A DNA stretch of 64,000 nt from Cryptomeria japonica (Eukaryota; Streptophyta; Pinopsida; Cupressales; Cupressaceae), in assembly GCF_030272615.1 (NCBI RefSeq), contig NC_081415.1:267951425-268015424 (forward strand). The letters run 5' to 3'. The notes below the pieces were generated by a model. That model was not told the origin of the DNA. It searched no databases and was given only the letters and a program-made list of their open reading frames with translations. Positions 33,507-44,488 of the stretch are shown here, in pieces. Position numbers and translations under genes: made by a program. Within the stretch, counting starts at the first letter, position 1. Each line of letters starts with the position of its first letter.

Positions 33507-35523
33507 CACATTTTCAATACAATGATAATTTTGGCAATATTTGTGAATAGAAAAAATTAAAGACTCAAAACACCACCTAATGGTCACAAGGACCTTGATT
33601 ACGTAAAGGATGGTCAATCATGACCTTATTTCATATTTAAATGACATTGAAATTTAAAATAACTCATGATGGTCAAATAGGAGCATATGACCACCTAGGT
33701 GCTCATGCACCACTAACTCAAGGTGGCGAATATTGCTTTTAAGGCAAATTCAAATAGGTAAACACATGAGAAAATATGAGTGTCTTATTATGGGCCAGTG
33801 GTTAGGGTTAAGTCAACATGGACCTGCACGATATCTTTGATACCACCATCGAGGATTGTTAGACATGCTTAGACTTGTGAAGCCGAGTGGAGTTGATGCT
33901 TGGTACTTGCATCAAAACAAAACACAAAACACCTATGCTACATATATACATCTAGCTAATAGAATTAATAACTATTCCTTATCTAAAATTATTTGAGCAT
34001 ATGTTAGTATATCATAAACACAATAAATCATCTAACATATAGCCGTCAATAACTATAACCATGAAACCCTAATATCATCATAAAGAATCGTAGAATGTAA
34101 CATCATCAACATAAAAATATCGAGTAACCCTAAGCATTAAACTAATATTGCCAATAGATCCTAGAAAATATAAATCACCACCCCATATACATATTATAAA
34201 ACATACATCCATTAAACATAAGTAACTTTCATAAAATCAACTGAGTATGCCTACCTTTGACAGGCAACATGCCACATAAGCCAACATAAATCCATAAGAA
34301 CATGAACAAACATATAGGTCATTACTCTAGATCATAATTCATTTCCCAAAAGAGATAATATAATAAACATGGTTATAAATATCCTCTTGTCAATAATAGT
34401 TTTAACAAAGCAACTTTAAATAACCACTTCCTAATTAGTACAATCGAGACATTTTCACATTAAAACTAGGCATACCCATATGCATAAAAACAACCATTAT
34501 ATTTAATTCACTAGAAGTGGATCCTAACATCACATGCAATCTCATCTGTTAAGATGATGTGATGTCATCTATTTTCATTCATCATCCATAAAATATAATC
34601 ATGCTACCTTCATGAGAACTATATTAGTGGAAAAATTGTTATCATGATAACCTCTAGATCTAACAACATTTCTATCCACCCTAATTATTACTCTATTACT
34701 ATAGTATCTACATTAAAGTGTAATTTTAGTATCACGATACCTACTTTATCATGCGGAGGTTAGAGGGGTATTATATCCTCCCCCCCTTGGACTCAACTTA
34801 CTCCCGAAAGTCGTAAACCTAAGATGGAAACATAACATGCATTAGTATTGAAACTCTCCTTAACCACACTCAAATATGTGTCCTTTTCTTGGATATAAGC
34901 AACAAATTAATTCATTAAAATAATTGAACACATAAAGTAGTTTCCAAATCCATGTATTAAGCATACAATACTCATACAAAAGAACAAGATACATCATTCT
35001 TCGCTAACTCAAGTATAGCAAGCTCACCAATACTCTATTTTATTTAATATATTATCACTTGTTTTAAACATTCTAGCATGATATAAATCCTTATCATAGA
35101 ATTTGATAACAATATAGACATCCATAAGATACAAGAAACACAATAATATTACACCTTTCAAGCAAGATAATACATTTCTAACACATATATACAATAATTA
35201 CATGAATAGCTAAGCATTTTATGCAAATAATGTACACATACATACTCATCCACATTACCAAGAAGTACACATCACAAGGCTACAAAATATGGAATGCCTC
35301 TCTGGAGACGTACCCATGCACGACCACAAAGAGCATCCAATATCCATTACTTAAAGACCGAGACTTAAGATAAGGAAGTTTGCCATGGGTTTGAACACCT
35401 AGATTGGGGGTCACGTGGACATTTTAGGTTCTACAACAATGAACCAAGTATACAAGAAATCCATAAAGAAGGAACATTTCTTAAAGTATATGGTCACACA
35501 ATGAGAGGAGGGTTTCAAGAAGT
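33507..35523. other. AT-rich spacer, possibly containing an old minus-strand LTR
   Basis: No coding frame is supported. On the minus strand a purine-rich tract followed by TATAATACCCC (about 34765-34797) and a TGGTATCAAAG (about 33839-33849) could be the two borders of a decayed LTR of roughly 0.9 kb; see findings. The remainder, 34800-35520, is AT-rich and only near 35520 becomes coding-like for element C. Confidence 0.35.
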
Positions 35524-36230
35524 ATGATTGGTCCCACTCCAATCAATCATTTAAGAAAAAGGGGAGCAAGATTGATTTCAAAAGAAGAGAAGATAAAAGT
35601 TTCAAAAGAAACTAAAGTGAAGGTAAAAGTGGCAAGAGAGGAAACAATAATGGAAAGAAGAATGGATACAATGGGGATAAGGCTATTAAGAAATGAGCAT
35701 GATGGTGATCACTAAGCAAATTAGTGTCTAAACAAGAACTGTGGGGCTCCTTCCTAGGATAAATCACTACCGAATCAGCAAGAAGCCTTTCAACAAAGTA
35801 TCCATGTGGCTCTTGACAATCGTCAAGTGGAATATCAAATCACTCCCTTTGAGACTTCAAGTACACTTTTCGAAATCCACATTTCTATTCTTTTTTATAC
35901 TCATGCAACAAAGAATTTCATAGCTCCTAGAGTTCTAAATAATTTTCCTAAGAGAGATGGATATATGGTGAATCTCTGGACTATAGAGTATGCCAATCAA
36001 TCTAAAGCCAGGGTAGAGAAATGTCTATTTGAACCCCTAATTAACCTTCAAATTTTCTTGATTGAGGTCAACCTATACATAGCTCCCTTAGGGTCATATG
36101 ATGTGGTCCTAGCAATGAAGTGGTTATGAAGACATAGGGAAAGGGTAGATTATTTCACAAAGGAAATAGAATGTCTAGATGGTTTGGGAAATAAGGTGTA
36201 CCTCAAGGGAATTCAAAGGGAAGTCTAGTT
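35524..36230 (+). pseudogene. Gypsy gag tail and protease-like domain (element C)
   Basis: A Lys-rich stretch (35524-35715) is followed by a remnant with CGAPS, then the retropepsin-like domain in the frame at 35806-36129. Where the family has F-D-T/S-G-A-T-H, this copy reads LFYTHATKNFIAP, so the catalytic Asp and the Gly are both replaced. Later landmarks VNLYIAPLGSYDVVLAMKWL correspond to the second half of the domain, with the usual D-W of the last motif changed to K-W. The protease should be inactive. Confidence 0.75.
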
Positions 36231-36234
36231 GAAA

Positions 36235-37740
36235 CAAATTTCAGTTATGCAACTGAAAAGAGTAGAGAAAAGAGGATGCCAACTCTTTGCAATTAAATTG
36301 GAGAAGCTTGAGGAGATGCATGAAAATTGTGTCTTAGAAAAACTAGTATTTAGCAACTCTTCTAATCCAAGGGATGGATGTGGAGAAATTCAAAGAACCC
36401 AAGAAACCTTGCCTAGAAGACTGTCCATTCCTTCAAGACTATTGGGACATATTTCCAAATGAATTACTGAGAATGCCTCCAAAGAGTTTTATTTTCAATA
36501 GACCTTATGCTCAAGTCAATACTAATCTCCAAGGCACCTTATAGAATGACTACTACAAAGCTAACGGAATTGAAGGCACCGTTGTAGGAGTTATTAACTA
36601 AAGGTCTAATTAGACCCAACGTGTCACCTTGGGGAACTCTAGTTATCTTTGTCAAGAAGAAGGATGGAACTCTACGATTATGCATCAATTATCATATGCT
36701 CAATAAGGCAATGATAAAGAACAAATATCCTTTGCCTCATATTGATGATCTTTTTAATCAAATGTGAGGGTGATATTGTTTTCAAAGATTGATCTTAGAC
36801 TTGATTATCACCAATTAAGAATCAAGGAAAAAGATATTCATAAAACTTTTAGAACCAGATGTGGCCATTATGAGTTGTAGTCTTGTCTTTTAGTTTTACT
36901 AAGCCCTAACTGCATTTATACAAAGTGTGTTTAGGGGCCATTTGGACAAGTTGGTCTTATTGTTCCTAGATGATATACTTATCTATTCAAGGAATGAGGA
37001 AGAGCATGCTCAACACCTTCAACTTGATCTACAATGACTCAAAGAGCATAGACTATATGCAAAGCTCTCAAAATGCACTTTCTTTCAAATGGATCTATAA
37101 TATTTGGGTCATGTTATATTTGATAAGGATAGAGAAGTGGATCTAACAAATATTAAAGCAATCAAGGAATGACCTGCTTTGAGGAAAGTGCATGAGGTCA
37201 GGAGTTTTATGGGATTGGCAGGATATTATAGGAAGTTTGAGGCATACTTTTCCATAATTTCATATCCTATTACCTCTCTTCAAAGGAAAGGTAAGACCTT
37301 TTAATGGTTTGAGAAGTGCCAAAAATCATTTGAGCTATTGAAAGGATTGTTGATGACTTCCTTGATTCTAAAAGTTCTTGATCTGGAAGGACAATTTATA
37401 GTAATAATTGATGCATCGGGGGAAGGTTTAGGGGGTGTTCTCATGCAAGGTGGACAAGTTATAGCTTATAATTCTCAGAAGCTCAAGACTTATAAGCAAA
37501 ATTATGCTCCTCATGACCTAGAGATAGCAGTTGTGGTACATGCATTGCAGATGTGTCAACATTACCTCTTGGGGAAATTTTTTGTGTTGAAGACTGACCA
37601 TCACAGTCTCAAGTATCTATTTACCCAACCTCATCTTAATGCTCGATAGAGAATATTGTTGAAGCTAATTTCTAACTATGATTTTGAGATCAATTATATC
37701 ATGGGAAAGGAGAATTGAGTAGCAGATGCCCTAAGTTGAA
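36235..37740 (+). pseudogene. Gypsy reverse transcriptase and RNase H (element C)
   Basis: Visible motifs are [38 protein letters not shown], the catalytic FLDDILIYS (intact aspartate pair, about 36965), YLGHVIF, FMGLAGYYRKF, then RNase H (IVIIDASGEGLGGVLMQ at about 37400, LKTDHHSLKYLF at about 37590) and the closing YIMGKEN..VADALS. Frames switch near 36770 and 36880, and many stops occur. RNase H is the best preserved part, open for 103 codons at 37338-37649. Confidence 0.85.
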
Positions 37741-37812
37741 GATGATATATTTCTTCCATGGTCTCTATTCATTCTAAATTCAAGAATCGGATTTTGTGCA
37801 ATTCCTCGAGAG

Positions 37813-38880
37813 ATGAGTATTATGAACAAGTTAAGAAGTCTCTATCAAACAAATCCTTTAGATCCTAGGTACGAGGGATTCAATTTTGAATTAGATGGAC
37901 TACTCTGGTACAAGAGGAGAATGTACGCACCAAAATTAGGAGAGCTAAGGAATACTATGAAGAGAGAGATTCACATTGCATTGTATTCAGAACATCCTAG
38001 GATGACCAAACTTCTAGAGGATGTCAAACCATTATATTTCTAGAAGGGTATGAAACATGATGTTGCAAGATTTGTGGTAGGATGCCTATAATTCCAGAGG
38101 GTGAAGGTGGAACACTAACACTTAGTAGGACTTCTATTTAACAATGAGATACCAGAAGGGAAATGGCAAGTCATCAATGTGGATTTTGTGCAAGGACTTC
38201 CCATGTCTAGGAATAAGCATAATGCAATATTGGTAGTGGTGGATAGACTCACCAAGGTAGTTCACTTTATACCTGGCAACTTGATTGATAATGCATCAGT
38301 TATAGTTCATAAATTTGTCTAAGAGGTGTTTAGATTACATGGGGTTCCCAAGAAGATTATTTCAGATAGAGATTCTCATGTAACATCAAGGTTTTGACAA
38401 GCCTTATTTACTGCACTAGGAACTCAACTTAACATAAGCTCAACTTATCACCTAGAGACAAATGGACAAACAAAGAGGGTTAATCAAGTCTTGGAAGATT
38501 TGTTAAGGGTTTATTGCATGGATCAACAATACAAGTGGGAAGATTATCTTCCACTTGTTGAATTCGCCTACAATAATTCATATCATTCGGTAATCAAAAT
38601 GGCTCCATTTGAAGCATTATATGGAAGGAAGTGTTGAACTCCTATAAGCTGGGATAAGCTAGAAGATGGGATTTATATTGGTCTAGACATGCTAGTAGAA
38701 ATGGAGGAACATGTGAAATTAATAAAGCAAATATTAGCAGAAGTGAACGATAGACATAAGAGTTATGCGGATGCCAAGTGTACTCCAATATAGTTCTCAG
38801 TAGGGGACAAAGTGTTGCTGAGATTTAAACCCCGCAAGAGCTCTATCAAGTTGGAAATTCTTCCAAACTAGCACCCCACT
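37813..38880 (+). pseudogene. Gypsy integrase (element C)
   Basis: The integrase begins with LDGLLWYKRRMYAP and the HIALYSEHPRMTK zinc-finger region. The core follows with WQVINVDFVQGLP, VVVDRLTKVVHFIP, HGVPKKIISDRDSHV and an ETNGQTKRVNQVLEDLLR segment. The Glu of the usual QTER/QTEI motif is Lys here, so the catalytic triad is incomplete. FAYNNSYHSVIKMAPFEALYGRKC and DKVLLRFKPRK follow. About eight stops interrupt the frame. A chromodomain was not recognised in the remaining 200 bp. Confidence 0.85.
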
Positions 38881-39120
38881 ATGTAGCCCCTTTCTAAATC
38901 CTTTAAATAGGTAACCCTGTTGCCTACATGATTACCTTGCCACCAACTCTAACTTAGTTGCATAATGTTTTTCATGTTTCATATTTGAAGAAGTATATTA
39001 GTGGGTTTAAGCGCATCTTGGACTAGAACACATTGCAAGTGCAGGATCCAAGAGTGGTGTTGATCGAGCCTCTCAATTCTTGACATGCATAAGCTTCATT
39101 TGCGCAATCAAGAGGTTAAA

Positions 39121-39797
39121 CAATTTCTAATTGAATGCATTATTATATAAATAAAAAATGCAATTATTGTTATTATGACACTTCATCTTGTGTTAGAGTA
39201 AAATATATTTAATTTTTCTAATATTTTGAACATAAGTTTGTTTACGACAAGATGAGATCTCAATTTATATTCAATTATGTTTTTGAAGATTACAATGGCA
39301 AAATGTGGAAACGCTTATTGATTTTATATCTATTTATGCATGATGACATTTTTTCTTATCTAACCCTAATGTTGAATAAGGTCTAATCACGTGTTTGTAT
39401 TGACCAAGTGTTAACCAAGAGAAGGGGTCATTGAGACAACATCTCCAAACAAACAGGGAGAGTATCATCTAGGAGAGGATTATAGACAAATGGGAATTGT
39501 GTCGATGCCATTTAGAGTCTTTTTGAACATTTAACTGATTAGGGATCAAGTAAGTACTTTGGCCTTTAGTTTTGAGTCTTATCCTTTTATTTGGTTTAAA
39601 TTATCATAGAACCCTAATGTCATGCTAGAATCAAGTCAAAATACTTGGTCTAGAGATCGTCTTTGTTGGTAAGATCATTTTATCAAATGATCATACCTTC
39701 TATAAGAGTAAAATGTGTATGTTCTTAAGTAGAGTAAAACACCTATAGTTGTGTCTATAATTTTATGATGTGTCATTTTGAACATACATATATAGGA

Positions 39798-39798
<1 letters not shown>
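39121..39798. other. Spacer after element C; nothing recognised
   Basis: About 0.7 kb of AT-rich sequence has no domain, RNA gene or repeat border that I can support. GGCAAAATGTGGAAACGC near 39297 resembles a polypurine-tract/LTR join but has no partner. Confidence 0.4.
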
Positions 39799-39802
<4 letters not shown>

Positions 39803-39880
<78 letters not shown>

Positions 39881-40479
39881 ATATATATACACATATATGT
39901 ATATGTATATATATATGTATATACATATATATACATATGTGTATATATGTATACATATATACATATATGTATATATGTATATATATGTACATATATACAT
40001 ATATATATATGTGTATATATATGTACATATATACATATATATATATGTGTATATATGTGTATATATGTATATACATATATATATATATGTACATATATGT
40101 ATATATATGTACATATATGTACATATATGTATATATATGTATATACATATATACACATATGTATATATATGTATATACATATATATACATATATACACAT
40201 ATGTATATATATGTATATATGTACATATATGTATATATATATATATATGTTTATGTATATATATGTATACATATATACACACACACACATATATATATGT
40301 GTATATATGTATACATATATATACATATACATATATATATACATATATACATATATGTATATATATATGTATATGTATATATATGTATACATATATACAC
40401 ATATATATATGTGTGTGTGTGTATATATGTATATATATATGTATATATGTATATATATATGTATATATGTATATATATA
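39803..40479. repeat. Compound microsatellite (CT)n(AT)n and variant GTATAT repeats
   Basis: About 18 CT units (39803-39838) pass into pure AT (to about 39875) and then some 600 bases of ATATGT/ATACAT variants. All long open frames here (Ile/Tyr/Val/Cys only) in all directions are artefacts of the repeat. Element D is inserted at its right end, and similar sequence resumes at 48304. Confidence 0.97.
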
Positions 40480-40856
40480 TGTAAAGCAGAAAATCGCGAT
40501 CGAACCCTAGTTGCCCTCCCCTCTTCCAACTCCAAGGAGAGAGAAGGGAGGTTCGCTAGGGTTTGATGGTTTTCACTTAAGGGAGAGACTTTACATTCAA
40601 AAGAGGGGTTGAAACCCACAAGATCCAATCCTACGCAATGCAAGATTGGATGCTAAATGTGTTTCAAGGGGTTAAGACAGCAAGGCTACCCTCTTTTGTA
40701 AAGAATGTGCATAGGAGAATTAAGCTAGGAATGCATAAAAAGTGACAAAGATTCGCTTATAAACTGAGATAGGGATATAGTATGAAGCTGCGGACCTGGA
40801 ATTAGCAGTAAAATGTCGATACGGCGCTGTCCTGCAAATTTGAGCAAAAGTTGTCG

Positions 40857-40883
40857 GGACGATGGCGCCCGGCGCCACGGTCC
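40857..40883 (-). other. Hairpin in element D LTR
   Basis: The plus strand reads GGAC-GA-TGGCGC-CCG-GCGCCA-CG-GTCC: a 6-bp stem on a 3-base loop, a 2x2 internal mismatch, then four more pairs. The same arrangement is in the other LTR (about 47431-47457). Related, less perfect copies occur twice in the leader. Confidence 0.8.
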
Positions 40884-41498
40884 TCCAAAAAATCCGCGAA
40901 ACGAAGGGGGATCTGTTCGTCTCTGCACAAGGATTCCAGATCTTCAATTTCAGTCGCGTACCTGCAACCTACACACAGAAAAGCGAAGACGATTGGGGGG
41001 TTAGGGATTAGGGGTTTGCCTTTAGGTCAAACCCCGGTTTTGGAATTAACCAAGAAATGAGCAAGTGTTGTAAATGTAAATGTATGTAATGTAAAACAAG
41101 TACTAATACCTTGTTCTAAGGATGTTTGTATCCTTATGTGCGAAGGTTTAGATGTTGTTGTTTGTTGTATGTTGTATGTTGTATGTAGCATGTAGTAAGT
41201 GATCTCCTCTTCAATGGTTGAATCCTTGTCTTGAATGCAACACTTAGCCTTGAATGGAGACTTGGAATGATCAATTGCTTGAATGCTTGAATGCTTGAAT
41301 GCTTGAGTATAGTTTCCACGCTTTTTCCGTCATGTCCTCTTATGTCCAAATGAGAGAGGAAAATGTAGTTTATATACTTGTCAATTAGGGCTCATAGACT
41401 GATTTTCCCGACCTTAGGCCGACCAGGAAAGTTAATTTCCAAATTGCAAACAAAAAGACCCGAAGTCCCCTTAGGAGACCGGACCCAAAATAGGCCCA

Positions 41499-41527
41499 GG
41501 GACCAGGGCGCTGGGCGCTCTGGTCCC
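41499..41527 (-). other. Second hairpin in element D LTR
   Basis: Thirteen-base arms GGGACCAGGGCGC and GCGCTCTGGTCCC pair with one mismatch around TGG. The 5' LTR has this hairpin (48104-48132) and, directly before it, a 31-bp duplication of most of it (48073-48103). Confidence 0.85.
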
Positions 41528-41698
41528 ACCTCCCGGGACAACAGGGTGCAAGGAGGTTCAGGCCAGGGTGCTTGAAAAATGCAGTTTTTAGTGTCATAAT
41601 CAGGTTTCGGGGTCTCCATTCAGGTTGCGTGTTGCGTCGCCATCGTGAAGACCGAAATGCAGTCGAAATTGCAAGTGTCGCAATTTTAGGACGCTACA

Positions 41699-41714
41699 TT
41701 TAGCCCCCACTTTA
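41699..41714 (-). other. Polypurine tract of element D
   Basis: The minus strand AAAGTGGGGGCTAAA lies directly before the LTR start TGTAGCGTCC, confirming minus-strand orientation. Confidence 0.85.
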
Positions 41715-42442
41715 GCAGGAGTATGTATGCTCATACTTCCAGTAAAGTACAAGGAAACAACATTGAAAGACTTTCACCACGTCAAGGAGGCAAGACACAC
41801 CAAGCCCCCAGTGGACTAAGGATCTTACGACTTCGATTGACAAAGTAAAAGGGAAGATCACAAGGGAGAACCATGACTGTCAGTTGTAAGGTTCCCTCAC
41901 TATGAGTCATGCAAGAGAAATACCGAAAATTTTCAAGGCAAAGCTAAGTTCGCCAAGAAATTTTCAAGTATCGTGAAGGGATAGACAGGGTGTATGCCCC
42001 CCTACGTTAAAGGGATCGTACACGCCTCAACGGGGGTGATTGTTTTAACGTAGTGATACACATAAGAAATGAGAAAGGAAAGGAGCACGTTATCACAAAG
42101 ATTTAGGCCCCAAGTGTGAGATAAACCCAATGATAATAGACACAAAACACAAAGCACGAGGTGACTTCGCTTTCCTCGGGGTCAGTATGCTGTATGATAA
42201 GTCATGTATATATATCATATGTATGTATGCATAATTGTTCTTCATTCCCCAATCAAGGAAGGTCACCTAGAAGAAGGGAACACATGTGTCTTTTGAGTCA
42301 ACATGAGAGAGACCAAAAGAGATCTCAATGCTTTGCATCGTCCTCAAGTAGACAACACTAAGGACAACAAATAGAAGAATGGGAATAACATATAGAAGAA
42401 GTAACATAAGAGAGGAGGAGAGAATTTGCTATGCTAATGTAA
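41715..42442. other. Non-coding 3' interior of element D
   Basis: About 0.73 kb lies between the end of the second frame and the polypurine tract. No domain is seen. It is the place where pol would lie if this were a full element. Confidence 0.6.
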
Positions 42443-44488
42443 CTAGTCTAGCATGTCATCTACCGCCCGATCTTGCTGATCAATATTTCGGGAAGGCAGG
42501 GAACACGCTAGAGGAGGAACATCCAACACAGCAGATGGAGCTATCACAAGATCCAAACAAGGGCTATGTTCATGTTCCAAGCCATGTTGTTCTTGTCTAG
42601 GAGCTAGGATAAGTGCTTTAGAAAATTCATTAGATAAATGATTATCAACATCAACAAGTTCATATTCACTATCAGAAGCAAGAGGAGTAACATGTTCATC
42701 ATGAATAACATTTTCATCTATATCATCATCAAGATTTATAAAAATAGGATCTTTAACTCGCACAGGATCAAGACCATCATGCATCTTATGTTTAGGAGAT
42801 TTAGGCTCAATGTCCGGCTGAGGAGAAAATGGAATAATGCTTGTTGAAGGTGTTTTTGGAGATTGTAAAGTTTGAGAAGCAGCTGCTTGGGCCCTAAGAC
42901 GATGCTTTCGTCGGCGTTCACGTGCAGAACGATTTCGTCTAGTCTTAGTAGGAAGTGGAGAAGATTGAGGAGGAGGAATGTTCTCATCCTTATCACTTGG
43001 GTGTTTAGGTTGTGGTCTCTTAGGCTGGATAATAGGGGAAGAAGAAGGTCTCTTCTCTCTATAAAAGGAAGGAGGAGGAACTGCTCCATATAAAGGAGGA
43101 ATTTTTGGTTTAGGAAGGAGACCAAGTCCATCATGACGAGGAGGTATAGGTCTACTTTTAGAAGGTTTATTAGGCATAGACATAGTCACATCCATAGGGA
43201 TGGGTTGGGAATCTTCTTGAGGAAAGATATTAGTTTTATCTTTCAAAGGAAGAACTTCCTTCTCAAGAATGATAGGAATGTCAAGTTTAGGTGTTCTAGG
43301 TTCACTTAGAGATAGGATCATATCCGTTTTCCACTTTTGATAAGATTTGAAAAGATGATCACTTCGTGGAGGAAGAGATTGGAATTGTTTAGGCCAAAAG
43401 TAATCAATAGGAACACTAGAAGTTCTTTCAGCTGGTTTAAAGAGACTATGATTGACAGTAACAACTTCACCATTATGGGGAAATTTCAAGCATTTATGAA
43501 TAGGAGAAGCAATAGCCTTCATGGAAGAGAGCCAAGGATAGCCAAGCTTCACACGAAATTGTTCGGATGAAGGAATAATAGCAAAGTTCACATCAAGAGA
43601 TTTGTTATGGACCTCAATAGGTAATGTAATAGAACCAATTGCAGGAGAAGAAAATGCATCAAATAATTTCACAATCACATCTGTTTTGTCATAGATCACT
43701 TGATTCAATTGCAAAGTAAAAAGAAATTCTTCAGTAATAACATTAACCATGCACGAAGGATCAATAAGCACTCCACGACAAGGTGTATTCTTGACTTTTG
43801 CAACTATGTATAAAGGACCATCAGGTGCTCTAATGGTTTCACTAGAATCAAATGTGATGGAAGGTTCTTTAGGGTTTTCTTGCTGCTCTACAAAGTTAAT
43901 CACATTCGGAGTCATAGACACAAGACCATCAGATGAGAGAGAGGAATCATTAGCCTCAATTGCATTAGAGGTATGAGAAGGTAATGGATCAGTAAAAATC
44001 TGAAGATTTTGGTTAGGAGGAGCTACAAATGTGTTGCCTTTATCATTCACTCCAGAAACAGAGATAGTATTATTATCAATCAAATCTTGAATTTTACCCT
44101 TTAAAGAAAAACATTTTTCAGTATCATGCCCAGGCTGACGATGAAAGTGACAAAAAGCTTTGTTATCAAAATAAGGTGAAGTAATCTTTGCAGGGTCAAT
44201 TTGTCGTACAGGAGGAAGAGTAAGCACATTTTGTTCCAATAACTTATTCATAATACCATGCAATGATTCATTCAAAGGAGTATACTTTCTTTCTTTCTTG
44301 AAAAATTTAGAAATAGGAGGCACACCTGATGCTGCATTCACATTGTTGTTGATGATGTTTTCATTGAATTTGATGGAATCTCTGTTCGGTTTAAACTTCC
44401 CAAATGATTGTTGACTGCTATCACCCTTATCACTCGGAGCCATAGGATGTGATTGTTCCATTTGACATAATTGTGAAGAGTGGCACAC
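42443..44488 (-). CDS. Protease-like frame with long Pro/Arg-rich tail (element D ORF2)
   Basis: This 681-codon frame overlaps gag in the -1 phase. Residues 113-126 form a C-x2-H-x4-H-x4-C motif (CHFHRQPGHDTEKC), as in Tat/Athila-type Gag. Residues 222-345 are a retropepsin-like domain: GVLIDPSCMVNVI at 239-251, where the family has D-S/T-G (here D243-P-S), then LGYPWLSSMKAI. From about 420 to 540 the chain is rich in Pro, Ser and Lys, with an arginine-rich cluster (RRNRSARERRRKHRLR, 517-532). An acidic segment and a unique C-terminus follow. No reverse transcriptase follows. The first 31 codons may not be used as a start; translation is likelier by frameshift from gag or from an earlier fused frame. 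Confidence 0.85.
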   Translation of the reverse strand: MCHSSQLCQMEQSHPMAPSDKGDSSQQSFGKFKPNRDSIKFNENIINNNVNAASGVPPISKFFKKERKYTPLNESLHGIMNKLLEQNVLTLPPVRQIDPAKITSPYFDNKAFCHFHRQPGHDTEKCFSLKGKIQDLIDNNTISVSGVNDKGNTFVAPPNQNLQIFTDPLPSHTSNAIEANDSSLSSDGLVSMTPNVINFVEQQENPKEPSITFDSSETIRAPDGPLYIVAKVKNTPCRGVLIDPSCMVNVITEEFLFTLQLNQVIYDKTDVIVKLFDAFSSPAIGSITLPIEVHNKSLDVNFAIIPSSEQFRVKLGYPWLSSMKAIASPIHKCLKFPHNGEVVTVNHSLFKPAERTSSVPIDYFWPKQFQSLPPRSDHLFKSYQKWKTDMILSLSEPRTPKLDIPIILEKEVLPLKDKTNIFPQEDSQPIPMDVTMSMPNKPSKSRPIPPRHDGLGLLPKPKIPPLYGAVPPPSFYREKRPSSSPIIQPKRPQPKHPSDKDENIPPPQSSPLPTKTRRNRSARERRRKHRLRAQAAASQTLQSPKTPSTSIIPFSPQPDIEPKSPKHKMHDGLDPVRVKDPIFINLDDDIDENVIHDEHVTPLASDSEYELVDVDNHLSNEFSKALILAPRQEQHGLEHEHSPCLDLVIAPSAVLDVPPLACSLPSRNIDQQDRAVDDMLD

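Larger units (their letters stand above)
35524..39120 (+). mobile_element. Ty3/gypsy element C, badly decayed, LTRs not found
   Basis: Gag tail, protease, reverse transcriptase, RNase H and integrase follow in Ty3/gypsy order on the plus strand. The wording of the motifs is like plant Tekay/Del-type elements. More than fifteen stops and several frame changes were seen. No LTR pair could be placed at either side. Confidence 0.85.
40480..41698 (-). repeat. 3' LTR of element D
   Basis: This 1,219-bp LTR has ends TGTAAAGC and GACGCTACA on the plus strand (TGTAGCGTCC and GCTTTACA on the sense strand). It includes two GC-rich hairpins (40857-40883 and 41499-41527) and short tandem runs of GCTTGAAT (41275-41305) and TTGTATG (41160-41190). 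Confidence 0.95.

Noticed and set aside
39765-40566. Long open frames of 130-240 codons on both strands, made of Ile, Tyr, Val, Cys and His
   Set aside because: They are translations of the CT/AT microsatellite; every frame is open because the repeat lacks stop codons.
42379-44000. Plus-strand open frames of 60-77 codons
   Set aside because: Shadows of the 681-codon minus-strand frame of element D.
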